From contig NZ_OY759744.1 of NCBI RefSeq assembly GCF_963662735.1, positions 1,468,153 to 1,532,152 on the forward strand: a stretch of DNA of 64,000 nucleotides, given 5' to 3'. The notes beneath the pieces were generated by a model, which worked only from the letters and a program-made list of their open reading frames with translations, did not search any database and was not told where the DNA came from. Below are positions 1 through 8,286 of the stretch, piece by piece (position 1 is the stretch's first letter; every line of letters begins with the position of its first letter). A program made the translations under genes and the position numbers. The stretch comes from an uncultured Methanoregula sp. (GTDB lineage Archaea > Halobacteriota > Methanomicrobia > Methanomicrobiales > Methanospirillaceae).

Positions 1-2
1 TC

Positions 3-224
3 TTACCGGAATCCCCGTTTGAAATCCTCGACATCGATCCCGGCCTGCTTGAGGATCCCGATCAATGTTCCCTTCTTTAGTTCCCGGTGGAGCGGGACCG
101 AGAAGACCCGCCATTCTTTTTGAACGACAATGTGGCTCGCAGACTGCCGCTTGATCTCGAATCCCTGTTTCGCAAGGTACTTGACCAGATCTTCTCCGGC
201 AATGACCGGGAGTTTAAGCGACAT
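3..224 (-). CDS. hicA: HicA-type mRNA interferase toxin
   Basis: Predicted small toxin of the HicA family, a double-stranded-RNA-binding fold that cleaves mRNA when not held by HicB. The 73-residue protein begins MSLKLPVIAGEDLVKYL and carries the family signature of a glycine-flanked strand followed by the catalytic histidine in SASHIVV. Family length is 60-90 residues, so it looks complete. A longer open frame reaching position 305 exists, but the start at 224 fits the family and gives an 11-bp overlap with the upstream hicB, which suggests translational coupling. The order is antitoxin first. Family knowledge gives the function; activity is not shown here. Confidence 0.85.
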   Translation of the reverse strand: MSLKLPVIAGEDLVKYLAKQGFEIKRQSASHIVVQKEWRVFSVPLHRELKKGTLIGILKQAGIDVEDFKRGFR

Positions 225-438
225 CCGCCACTTCGACCTTGGAGATTTCGCGGTGATGCGCAGGAGATTTCTTGTGTAACTCTTCCCGCTGGACTTCGAG
301 AACAAGTTCTATTGCTTCTTTGATATTGGCAAGCGCTTCTTCCCGGGTCTCACCCTGGCTGATCGCCCCGGGGATCTCGACGCACTGGACCGTGAAACCG
401 CCTTCTTCCTGGGGTTCGAGCACCACCGTATATTTCAT
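214..438 (-). CDS. hicB: HicB-type antitoxin
   Basis: A 74-residue HicB antitoxin with the partial RNase H-like fold: it opens MKYTVVLEPQEEGGFTVQ, then CVEIPGAISQGETREEAL, the usual HicB pattern (glycine-rich strand, then a proline-glycine turn and a helix). It neutralises the HicA protein encoded immediately downstream and overlapping it by 11 bp. It has only a short charged tail after the core and no clear DNA-binding domain, so autoregulation, if any, would need another factor. A TATA-like GTATAC lies about 25-30 bp upstream of the start, around 462-467. Confidence 0.85.
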   Translation of the reverse strand: MKYTVVLEPQEEGGFTVQCVEIPGAISQGETREEALANIKEAIELVLEVQREELHKKSPAHHREISKVEVADVA

Positions 439-676
439 AGGTACTCATTATTCACGAAAGAGTATACAATTTTTCCTCTGGGATCCACGGTTTGGCAAGG
501 GTTCCTTTCGTGCCGGCCGCATCCGTTGGGGCGGGGCCGGGCTTGCGGTGACTGGGCGGACCCGGTGCCGGGTTGGAACCGAGGCCGTCGTCAATTGCCG
601 GAACCTAGAGCACTGAGGTCCATTGTAAAAAATATTTCAAAATCCTTATCCGTGTACTCGCGGAGAGAATCTATTG

Positions 677-1894
677 ATGCTTATAGAAATTCGAATTGGT
701 CCCGGAAAACGGAAAATCGCCAGTTGGATTTCTCATTTTTGTGATAAATGCCGAATCCCTGAAAATAAAATTCATCGAGTTCCGCATATCACTTTGTATG
801 GAAGTTTTGCGGCAGATCATGGTCAAGTTGAAAGAATAAAATCCGTGCTGACAACTATCGGAAGAAAATATTCATTTTTACCCTTCACGATCGACGGTTT
901 AGAATGCATTGATGGAGACAAAGGCATTGTTGTTTATTTTAAAATTGTTCCCTCACCGGAACTCAAACAATTTAGAGATGAACTAGCTTGGAACCTGCTT
1001 ACCATAGTTCCCGATACCAAACCCTTTGATTTTGATAAGAATTTTCTTTTTCACTCTACATTGGCCTATAAGTTGTCCGAGTCGGAGTATAACCGGATAT
1101 CAGAATATGTAAATTCAGTTGATTCAGCTTCCGATGATTTTATTATGCCATATTTTTATTTGCCAATGGCTGCGCTGCGGATCACTCTCCTCAATAACCA
1201 ATCCCGGATTATTTGCGAATACGATCTCCTCCAGCAAAAACTGATGCCGAGATTGGAATCACTTAGTAAACATGAATGGCAACGGACTTCGAAATTATTC
1301 CGATTGAAAAAGGGAATCGAAGGGTATTACGAGTCCTCGGATTCGATTTATCTTTGCAGCGACCTTCACTTCGACCATTCTAATGTAATCAATTACTGTG
1401 CACGGCCATTTTTATCTTCCAATGTCCACGAGATGAATGCTGTACTCGTCAATAATTGGAATAACTGTGTTCAAGATTCGAATACCGTCTATTTTTTGGG
1501 CGATCTCACATTTGGCAGGGGAGCAAGACCTGCGGAATATTGGCTGTCAAAACTTCGTGGGAAAATTCAGTTTATTCGAGGAAATCACGAAGAATGTGTG
1601 AAAGACTCCCGGGAATCCGCCATCTTGAACCATAAGGATCACCGGTTCCTGCTTATCCATGATCCAAAATGTCGGCCAGCACAATGGGACGGCTGGGTAA
1701 TACATGGCCATGTTCATAACAACGATATGAAGAATTATCCGTTCATTAACGGAGAGAAAAAGACAATTAATGTAAGTGCTGAACTTACGAATTACAGACC
1801 GGTTAGTCTTGATTACATTCTTTCCCTGGATCTTGATACCATTCAACGAATGGATACTATCGATAGCATTCCTCAACGGAATATCAGCGTTTGA
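677..1894 (+). CDS. 2H phosphoesterase fused to calcineurin-like metallophosphoesterase
   Basis: A 405-residue two-domain protein. Residues about 1-190 form a 2H (2'-5' RNA ligase/LigT-like) phosphoesterase domain with both paired motifs, H37-I-T39 in VPHITLYG and H126-S-T128 in FHSTLAY. Residues about 220-390 form a calcineurin-like metallophosphoesterase with the metal-ligand series SDLHFDH, GDLTFG, GNHE, LIHDP and GHVH. 2H enzymes open cyclic phosphates or cut 2'-5' oligonucleotide linkages, and the second domain typically removes phosphates, so the pair could process RNA ends or nucleotide signals; this is inference. It stands alone in an accessory block beside an ApeA-like HEPN gene. Start: ATG 677 with GGAGAG at 662-667; an in-frame TTG at 674 is possible. 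Confidence 0.8.
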   Translation: MLIEIRIGPGKRKIASWISHFCDKCRIPENKIHRVPHITLYGSFAADHGQVERIKSVLTTIGRKYSFLPFTIDGLECIDGDKGIVVYFKIVPSPELKQFRDELAWNLLTIVPDTKPFDFDKNFLFHSTLAYKLSESEYNRISEYVNSVDSASDDFIMPYFYLPMAALRITLLNNQSRIICEYDLLQQKLMPRLESLSKHEWQRTSKLFRLKKGIEGYYESSDSIYLCSDLHFDHSNVINYCARPFLSSNVHEMNAVLVNNWNNCVQDSNTVYFLGDLTFGRGARPAEYWLSKLRGKIQFIRGNHEECVKDSRESAILNHKDHRFLLIHDPKCRPAQWDGWVIHGHVHNNDMKNYPFINGEKKTINVSAELTNYRPVSLDYILSLDLDTIQRMDTIDSIPQRNISV

Positions 1895-1994
1895 TCCTGC
1901 GTGTGAGTACGGCGGGGTCGGGATTGTTGGAATAGGCAGATTCGGGACCGTATTAAAGCCGAGTCCATTAAATTGTCATTAATTGTTTGGAAAA

Positions 1995-3419
1995 TCACAA
2001 ATTAAATGTAATAAAATTCTGACTAAATTGACGTGAAGAAATTTTATTCGCGAATTTTTGTGCCTCATCTCTTGTGAAACCTAATTCAAGGAGAATAAGA
2101 TATTGAATTATTGCTTTCAGTTGCTGTGTTGCTTTGACAATATCTGTACCCGATAAGGCCTTTTTCTCTAAATTTGAACTGTAATGTGTGAGGTAATTTC
2201 TCGTATCGGTTACTTCTCGAGCAAAATGCTCACGATGGAAATTAAAAATAAAACCCAATTCACAATACTCCGAGAACAGCTCTTTAAGACGATAATATAA
2301 ACTGGGTTCATTCGCGAAAGCTAGTTTAGGTTTGAGCCATGTTTGCTGATCTTCAGGCAAAGCATGAAGAATGCTTTGTGTCATCTTTCTGAATTCAGTT
2401 TTTTCCAAAAGTTCATTCTTTTTAAATCTTCTATGATAAGATTCAATAGCTTGAACTGCTCCTAAAAATTGGTTATTTATTGACATTTCTGGGTTGAAAA
2501 AAATTGAAAAATACAAATCAATCACAGGTTCGAGTTGTTTTTGTTTTTCAAACCATGTTTTTAATAGATCGCTGAATTTATTTTGAATATCTTTGTAGGT
2601 AAATAACATAAAAATGAAATGAATTTCTTTTTCAACTTCCATTTTTTTATCCAATTGCATGTAAATTCCGATCCATCGATCATATGCCTCCAATTTTTCC
2701 GATACAATCTCTCCAGAAAAATTGTATGGATATACTGGTGTCATAATGCCGAGGCTTAGGAAATATCGTATTTGAGTTATAATTTTCAAAAAATTCGATA
2801 ATTTTTCTTCAGAATTAGACTCTATGGTAATTCTTGGAGTTTGAACAATTTTCACTTCAGATAACGGATTATAACTTGGTCCACTACGCCTGAAATCAAT
2901 AGACATCGTGAATTGGTCATTTAATTTTACAATTATTGATTTTGGGCGAGAATATTCCACAATGAATTTGATATCATCCTTTTCATGATCCACTTCGTGG
3001 TCAACATGGAATCCAGATATTCCTAACCATTCAGTCAGATTGTTCAGACTGAAACTAATTTTTTTGAACTTTATTTCATCTACTGTTAAAAAATGATGAG
3101 AAATGTATGCAGCGGTACAGAAATAACCACTTTTTTGATATGAATAATATTCCGATGAATTCAACCTGCGGGTTCCACTTGGGCCCCCAGAGAAGGCACA
3201 TCCATATAGCGTTATTTGTATTCCTTTTTCCGAAATTCCATTTATTATGTCACTGCAAGAAAAGGGAGAGCAATTTTTTTCGGAATTAAATTCGCTATTT
3301 AGATCTAATTTTATTCCCTCTCGATAATTGTATGATAAAGTACCGTTTATTCTATCATCAGGAAACTCTGGTTTCCACCAAGTGCCATCACAAAAAAATT
3401 TTTCCTTAAATTTATCCAT
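1995..3419 (-). CDS. apeA: ApeA-like HEPN anti-phage protein
   Basis: A 474-residue protein with the layout of the ApeA family: a long beta-rich N-terminal part (about 1-250) and a C-terminal helical HEPN domain. The HEPN RNase motif R-x4-H is present as R407-NYLT-H412. ApeA proteins are known single-gene anti-phage systems whose HEPN domain is thought to cleave RNA and stop growth on infection. The gene is markedly AT-richer than the surrounding chromosome and uses A/T-ending codons, which points to recent transfer. It is monocistronic. The family call rests on the motif, length and domain order read by eye; the exact N-terminal subtype is uncertain. Confidence 0.78.
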   Translation of the reverse strand: MDKFKEKFFCDGTWWKPEFPDDRINGTLSYNYREGIKLDLNSEFNSEKNCSPFSCSDIINGISEKGIQITLYGCAFSGGPSGTRRLNSSEYYSYQKSGYFCTAAYISHHFLTVDEIKFKKISFSLNNLTEWLGISGFHVDHEVDHEKDDIKFIVEYSRPKSIIVKLNDQFTMSIDFRRSGPSYNPLSEVKIVQTPRITIESNSEEKLSNFLKIITQIRYFLSLGIMTPVYPYNFSGEIVSEKLEAYDRWIGIYMQLDKKMEVEKEIHFIFMLFTYKDIQNKFSDLLKTWFEKQKQLEPVIDLYFSIFFNPEMSINNQFLGAVQAIESYHRRFKKNELLEKTEFRKMTQSILHALPEDQQTWLKPKLAFANEPSLYYRLKELFSEYCELGFIFNFHREHFAREVTDTRNYLTHYSSNLEKKALSGTDIVKATQQLKAIIQYLILLELGFTRDEAQKFANKISSRQFSQNFITFNL

Positions 3420-3579
3420 TGTAATACTATTAACTTCTATATCTTCAATAATTCTTCTAACCGTGTCTAATTCAGATTCGCATAAAGTGAATTAATGAGT
3501 ATAATAAGAACAGCCCGTTGTTATAGCTAGTACTAGTTGCAACCTTTTCTATAATCCTTCCCGAATGTAATCCCCCCCC

Positions 3580-3643
3580 TTCACTTTCACCATCCCCAAT
3601 CCTCACTTCTATAAATACCGGAGCCAATCTGTACCCCACGTAA
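3580..3643 (+). promoter_or_regulatory. uvrA-like promoter in front of the broken uvrA copy
   Basis: TTCACTTTC at 3580-3588 is followed 30 bp later by TATAAATA at 3610-3617 and by the ATG of the uvrA fragment at 3644, about 30 bp on. The same box-to-TATA layout precedes intact uvrA and uvrB, but the surrounding bases have diverged although the coding copy behind it is about 98% identical. Confidence 0.55.
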
Positions 3644-3949
3644 ATGAAAGACATCATCATCAAAGGTGCACGCCAGCACAACCTCAAAAATGTCAGCGTC
3701 ACGATCCCGCGGGACAAGCTCGTGGTGATCACCGGGGTCTCCGGCTCCGGGAAATCAACGCTCGCATTCGATACCCTCTACGCGGAAGGCCAGCGCCGGT
3801 ACGCCTGAGTCCCTCTCCTCGTATGCCCGCCAGTTCCTCGGCATCATGCAGAAACCGGATGTCGATTCCATCGAGGGGCTCTCTCCTGCCATCTCCATAG
3901 AACAGAAGACCACCTCCAAGAATCCCCGGAGCACGGTCGGGACCGTCAC
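3644..3949 (+). pseudogene. uvrA: uvrA 5' fragment, frameshifted duplicate
   Basis: These 306 bp repeat the first 305 bp of intact uvrA (5402-5706) with one extra base and about four substitutions. The extra base lies near 3803-3806, where intact uvrA reads TACGTCGAG and this copy reads TACGCCTGAG, giving a TGA stop after 54 codons (3806-3808). The fragment keeps the first Walker A motif, GVSGSGKST, but cannot make a working ATPase. Similarity starts exactly at the ATG and ends sharply after GACCGTCAC. The two copies form a direct repeat with a 1758-bp offset, enclosing the DUF1016 gene. Confidence 0.93.
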
Positions 3950-4131
3950 TGATGTCGGGATCGCACCGGTGAAAACCTCGAAACCGTGTCGGGCAAATGT
4001 CGGGATTAACGGGATTATGAATGGTTTCTGGCGGGTTTGTTGCGGGTTTATCCGGACCTGAAACCATCGCCCGGATATTTCATTAACTATATTTCTTTCC
4101 CGATTAAATCTGACCGGTAACACGGCAGAAT

Positions 4132-5301
4132 GTGCCGGGGGAATTCCTTGTGAGTAAGAAAAAGACGGACCTTGCGATCTCCGGGGAGCCGGAAGATTCG
4201 GATCTGCCATCACTGGTCCGGAGGATTGCGGATATCCACAATCAGCTGGTTGAACGCGCGACAAAAGCAGTGAATGTAAGCCTGACCCTGCGCAACTGGC
4301 TCATTGGTCTCTCGATCCAGAACTACGAGCTCGAAGGGAGGGACCGTGCCACGTACGGGGACCGGTTATTCTCAAAGCTTGCCGGGGACCTTACTTCACG
4401 CGGCGTTTCGAATTGCAGTCGTCGCCAGTTGTACCATTACCGGGATTTTTACCTCGCATATCCTCATATTGTGGGTTCGCTGCCCCCACAATTACAGGAC
4501 CTGCTTCCCCTTCCGGAAGTTTTCGCTCCGGCAATTGTGGGTTCACTGCACCCACAATCCGGCGAAGGCTCCCCGGATCTCCTTCACCGTCTGTCATACA
4601 CGCATTTTGAAGAACTCGTTGCAATCGAAGATCCCCTGAAGCGATCGTTCTACGAAGAGGAATGTGTCCGTGGGAACTGGTCCGTACGGGAGTTGCAGCG
4701 CCAGATCGGCAGCCTGTACTATGAACGGACCGCAATGTCGAAGGACAAAAAACGTCTCGCAAGGACCGTTTTGGGAAAAGCCGAACTCATGAATCCCTCA
4801 CAGGTCATCCGGGATCCGTACATATTCGAGTTTCTCGGGCTGCACCCTCACGAAGCACTCAGTGAAGCAAATCTCGAAGGGCAGCTGATCGACCGGTTGC
4901 AGGAGTTCCTCCTGGAGCTTGGCCGGGGATTCTGCTTCGAGGCCCGGCAGAAACGCATCCTTATCGGAGGGGAGCATTTCTTTGTCGACCTGGTCTTTTA
5001 TCACCGGATCCTGAAATGCCATGTCCTGATCGAGTTGAAGGTCGATACATTCTCCCATGAATATCTCGGCCAGCTGAATACGTACGTGAACTGGTTCCGG
5101 CACAATGAAATGACTGGCGATGATAATCCCCCGATTGGAATCCTGCTCTGCACCAGGAAGAACGAAGCACTCGTTGAGTATGCACTTGCGGGAATGGATA
5201 ACAAGTTGTTCGTCTCGAAATACCAGGTCGCACTTCCGGGAAAAGAGGAGATCCGTCATTTCATCGAGGAACAGATCCGAAACGATGGAGATATGCGGTA
5301 A
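4132..5301 (+). CDS. DUF1016/YhcG-family PD-(D/E)XK nuclease
   Basis: A 389-residue protein of the DUF1016 (YhcG) family, a group with an N-terminal helical domain and a C-terminal PD-(D/E)XK nuclease fold often found among defence and mobile genes. The nuclease core is visible: D286 in FFVDLVFYH, then E301-L-K303 in VLIELKVD, then a conserved QLNTYVNWF helix. Positions about 112-143 contain a doubled IVGSL.PQ segment, encoded by two near-identical palindromes. Start is GTG 4132 or, with a GGGGG ribosome site at 4137-4141, GTG 4150. It lies between the broken and intact uvrA copies on the same strand, so it probably arrived with the duplication. Its target is unknown. Confidence 0.85.
   Translation: MPGEFLVSKKKTDLAISGEPEDSDLPSLVRRIADIHNQLVERATKAVNVSLTLRNWLIGLSIQNYELEGRDRATYGDRLFSKLAGDLTSRGVSNCSRRQLYHYRDFYLAYPHIVGSLPPQLQDLLPLPEVFAPAIVGSLHPQSGEGSPDLLHRLSYTHFEELVAIEDPLKRSFYEEECVRGNWSVRELQRQIGSLYYERTAMSKDKKRLARTVLGKAELMNPSQVIRDPYIFEFLGLHPHEALSEANLEGQLIDRLQEFLLELGRGFCFEARQKRILIGGEHFFVDLVFYHRILKCHVLIELKVDTFSHEYLGQLNTYVNWFRHNEMTGDDNPPIGILLCTRKNEALVEYALAGMDNKLFVSKYQVALPGKEEIRHFIEEQIRNDGDMR
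4468..4558 (+). repeat. Two copies of an in-gene palindrome
   Basis: ATTGTGGG (4468-4475) pairs with CCCACAAT (4485-4492), and again ATTGTGGG (4534-4541) pairs with CCCACAAT (4551-4558). Both stems are perfect 8-mers with 9-base spacers, and they are in the same reading frame, coding the repeated peptide IVGSL.PQ inside the DUF1016 protein. Confidence 0.85.
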
Positions 5302-5337
5302 GGATGTTTCCCGGCGTTTGGCCGGGGAATTTTTCTC

Positions 5338-5401
5338 TTCACTTTCATGCCCCAACCTGAACCCCTTTAAATCCCGGAACTGATTGTCTGAGCACATATT
5401 C
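5338..5401 (+). promoter_or_regulatory. uvrA promoter with TTCACTTTC box
   Basis: TTCACTTTC at 5338-5346, then TTTAAAT at 5366-5372, 28 bp downstream of the start of the box, and ATG at 5402 about 30 bp after the TATA element. This predicts a leaderless or nearly leaderless transcript. The box and its spacing recur before uvrB (23846) and before the broken uvrA copy (3580). Confidence 0.6.
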
Positions 5402-8209
5402 ATGAAAGACATCATCATCAAAGGTGCACGCCAGCACAACCTCAAAAATGTCAGCGTCACGATCCCGCGGGACAAGCTCGTGGTGATCACCGGGGTCTCC
5501 GGCTCCGGGAAATCAACGCTCGCATTCGATACCCTCTACGCGGAAGGCCAGCGCCGGTACGTCGAGTCCCTCTCCTCGTACGCCCGGCAGTTCCTCGGCA
5601 TCATGCAGAAACCGGATGTCGATTCCATCGAGGGGCTCTCTCCTGCCATCTCCATAGAACAGAAGACCACTTCCAAGAATCCCCGGAGCACGGTCGGGAC
5701 CGTCACGGAGATCTACGATTACCTCCGGCTCCTCTATGCCCGGATCGGGACGCCGTTCTGTCCCGAGCACAATATCCCGATCGCGGCCCAGACCCCGGAC
5801 CGGATCGCCGACCAGATCGCGGCCGAGCACCCGGGCATGATCACGGTCCTCGCCCCCATTGTCCGCCAGAAGAAGGGGACGTACCAGCAGCTCTTGAAAG
5901 ACCTCAACAAGGAAGGGTTCACCCGGGTCCGGGTCAACGGGAAGATCATCCGGACCGATGAGGAGATCAAGCTCGACCGGTACAAGATGCAGGACATCGA
6001 GATCGTCATCGACCGGCTCGAAGCCTCGGAACGCTCCCGGCTTGCCGAGGCGGTGGAGAACTGCCTCAGGAAATCCGAGGGGCTCGTACTCGTTGCCGAC
6101 GAAGAAGGGAAGGAGTCCACGTACTCCTCCCTCATGGCCTGCCCGGTCTGCGGGATGGCATTCGAGGAACTCCAGCCCCGGATGTTCTCGTTCAACAGCC
6201 CGTTCGGCGCCTGCGAGGAGTGCCACGGGCTCGGGGTGAAGATGGAATTCGATCCCGACCTGATCATCCCGGACAAGGAGCGGTGCATCGCGGACGGCGC
6301 CATCGCCCCGTACCGTAACGCCATGGACGGGTTCCGGGGCCAGTATCTCGCAACGGTTGCGAAGAACTACGGCTTCTCGGCCCTCACCCCGATCAAGGAT
6401 CTCACTACGGAACAGTACGAGGCGCTGATGTTCGGCTCCTCGAAGCGGATGAAGTTCTCGATGAGCATGAAAGGCGGCGACGCCGAGTGGTCGCACACCG
6501 GGGAATGGGAAGGCCTCCTCCCCCAGACCGCCCGGCTCTATGCCCAGACCCAGTCGGACTGGCGCAAGCGCGAGCTCGAAGGCTACATGCGGGTCTCACC
6601 CTGCCCGGCCTGCAACGGGAAGCGGCTCAAGGACAAGGTGCTCGCGGTCCGGATCGACGGGAAATCGATCATCGATGTCACGGACATGTCGATTTCGGAA
6701 GGTATCGCGTTCTTTAAAAACATCCGGCTGACCCCCAGGGAAGCGGAGATTGCCAACCTGATCACCAAGGAGATCAAGAGCCGGATCGATTTTCTGGAAA
6801 AAGTCGGCCTCGGGTACCTCACGCTCTCCCGGAACGCCGGGACGCTCTCCGGCGGGGAAGCCCAGAGGATCCGGCTCGCAACCCAGATCGGGTCGAACCT
6901 GATGGGCGTGCTCTATGTCCTCGACGAACCCTCCATCGGGCTCCACCAGCGCGACAACCGGAAACTCATCGAGACCCTCCGGACGCTCCGCGACCTCGGC
7001 AACACGGTGCTCGTGGTGGAACATGACGAGGACATGATCCGGTCCGCAGAGCACGTGATCGACATGGGCCCCGGTGCCGGAATGCACGGCGGCCATATCG
7101 TCGCTGAAGGCAACCCGAAGCAGATCGAGAAGAACAAAAAGTCCCTCACCGGCCAGTACCTTGCCGGGGCAAAGATGATCGATGTGCCCACAACGAGGAG
7201 GGTGCCGAAGAAGTACATCACGGTGAAAAAGTGCCGGGAGAACAACCTCAAGGGCATTACCGCGAAGTTCCCCATCGGCCTCCTCACGGTCGTTACCGGG
7301 GTCTCGGGCAGCGGGAAGTCGACCCTCGTGTACGAGACGCTCTACAAGGGCACGATGCAGATCATCAACAAGTCCCGGGAGCAGGCCGGGAAGCACGACG
7401 CGATCGTCTTCGATGCCGAGATCGACAAGGTGATCGTCATCGACCAATCCCCGATCGGGAAGACCCCCCGGTCCAATCCCGCCACCTACACGAAAGTCTT
7501 CGACGAGATCCGGACGGTCTTTGCCGAGACCAAGGAGGCGAAGATGCGGGGCTTCAAGCCGGGCCGGTTCTCCTTCAACATCCGTGGCGGGCGGTGCGAG
7601 GCGTGCGAAGGCGATGGTCTCATCAAGATCGAGATGAACTTCCTCCCCGATGTGTACATCGAGTGCGAGGAGTGCAAGGGCAAGCGGTACAACCGCGAGA
7701 CCCTGGAGGTACTGTACAAGGGGAAATCTATCGCCGACGTCCTCGACATGAGCGTTGAAGAAGCGATGAAGCACTTCGAGAACATTCCCTCGATCCGGGC
7801 CAAGCTGGAGACCCTGTCGAGAGTCGGGCTCGACTACATCAAGCTCGGCCAGTCATCAACAACCCTCTCGGGCGGCGAGGCGCAGCGGATCAAGCTCACC
7901 CGCGAGCTTGCCAAGCGTGCAACCGGCAGGACCCTCTACCTTCTGGACGAGCCGACCACCGGTCTCCACTTCGACGACACGAAGAAGCTGATCAAGGTGC
8001 TCGACGATCTCGTGGAGAAGGGCAATACCGTGATCGTCATCGAACATAACCTCGATGTTGTCAAGTCGGCCGACCATCTCATCGACATCGGGCCGGAGGG
8101 CGGGGATGCCGGCGGCGAGATCGTGGCAACCGGGACCCCGGAGCAGGTAGCAGCTGTTGCCGGGAGTTATACCGGGCAGTTTTTGAAGCCCATCCTCAAC
8201 CCTTCCTGA
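5402..8209 (+). CDS. uvrA: Excinuclease ABC subunit A
   Basis: UvrA, the damage-sensing ABC ATPase dimer of nucleotide excision repair that loads UvrB on distorted DNA. The 935-residue length is normal. It has two ABC modules: first Walker [10 protein letters not shown] near residue 33 with signature LSGGEAQRI and Walker B LYVLDEPS; second Walker [10 protein letters not shown] with LSGGEAQRI and [10 protein letters not shown]. Zinc-finger cysteines are seen as CPVC...CEEC, CPAC and CEAC...CEEC. The start is ATG 5402, supported by the TATA spacing; a TTG six codons upstream would fall near the predicted transcription start. uvrC follows 77 bp later on the same strand, probably co-transcribed. 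uvrB is about 14 kb away. Confidence 0.97.
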   Translation: MKDIIIKGARQHNLKNVSVTIPRDKLVVITGVSGSGKSTLAFDTLYAEGQRRYVESLSSYARQFLGIMQKPDVDSIEGLSPAISIEQKTTSKNPRSTVGTVTEIYDYLRLLYARIGTPFCPEHNIPIAAQTPDRIADQIAAEHPGMITVLAPIVRQKKGTYQQLLKDLNKEGFTRVRVNGKIIRTDEEIKLDRYKMQDIEIVIDRLEASERSRLAEAVENCLRKSEGLVLVADEEGKESTYSSLMACPVCGMAFEELQPRMFSFNSPFGACEECHGLGVKMEFDPDLIIPDKERCIADGAIAPYRNAMDGFRGQYLATVAKNYGFSALTPIKDLTTEQYEALMFGSSKRMKFSMSMKGGDAEWSHTGEWEGLLPQTARLYAQTQSDWRKRELEGYMRVSPCPACNGKRLKDKVLAVRIDGKSIIDVTDMSISEGIAFFKNIRLTPREAEIANLITKEIKSRIDFLEKVGLGYLTLSRNAGTLSGGEAQRIRLATQIGSNLMGVLYVLDEPSIGLHQRDNRKLIETLRTLRDLGNTVLVVEHDEDMIRSAEHVIDMGPGAGMHGGHIVAEGNPKQIEKNKKSLTGQYLAGAKMIDVPTTRRVPKKYITVKKCRENNLKGITAKFPIGLLTVVTGVSGSGKSTLVYETLYKGTMQIINKSREQAGKHDAIVFDAEIDKVIVIDQSPIGKTPRSNPATYTKVFDEIRTVFAETKEAKMRGFKPGRFSFNIRGGRCEACEGDGLIKIEMNFLPDVYIECEECKGKRYNRETLEVLYKGKSIADVLDMSVEEAMKHFENIPSIRAKLETLSRVGLDYIKLGQSSTTLSGGEAQRIKLTRELAKRATGRTLYLLDEPTTGLHFDDTKKLIKVLDDLVEKGNTVIVIEHNLDVVKSADHLIDIGPEGGDAGGEIVATGTPEQVAAVAGSYTGQFLKPILNPS

Positions 8210-8286
8210 TTTTTTTTATCGCTCTCCAGATCCACCTGCCTGCTCCCCATCCCTTATGTTCTTGAAACGGCTAAGATTATTCACCA

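Noticed and set aside
4468-4558. Possible CRISPR-like repeat pair in the DUF1016 gene
   Set aside because: Only two copies, very short, inside a coding frame and with no leader or spacer structure.
5513-7774. Long open frames on the minus strand of uvrA (327 and 392 codons)
   Set aside because: They mirror the codon bias of the GC-rich uvrA gene; the proteins are repetitive in D, V, L and R and match no family, while the plus strand is a perfect UvrA.
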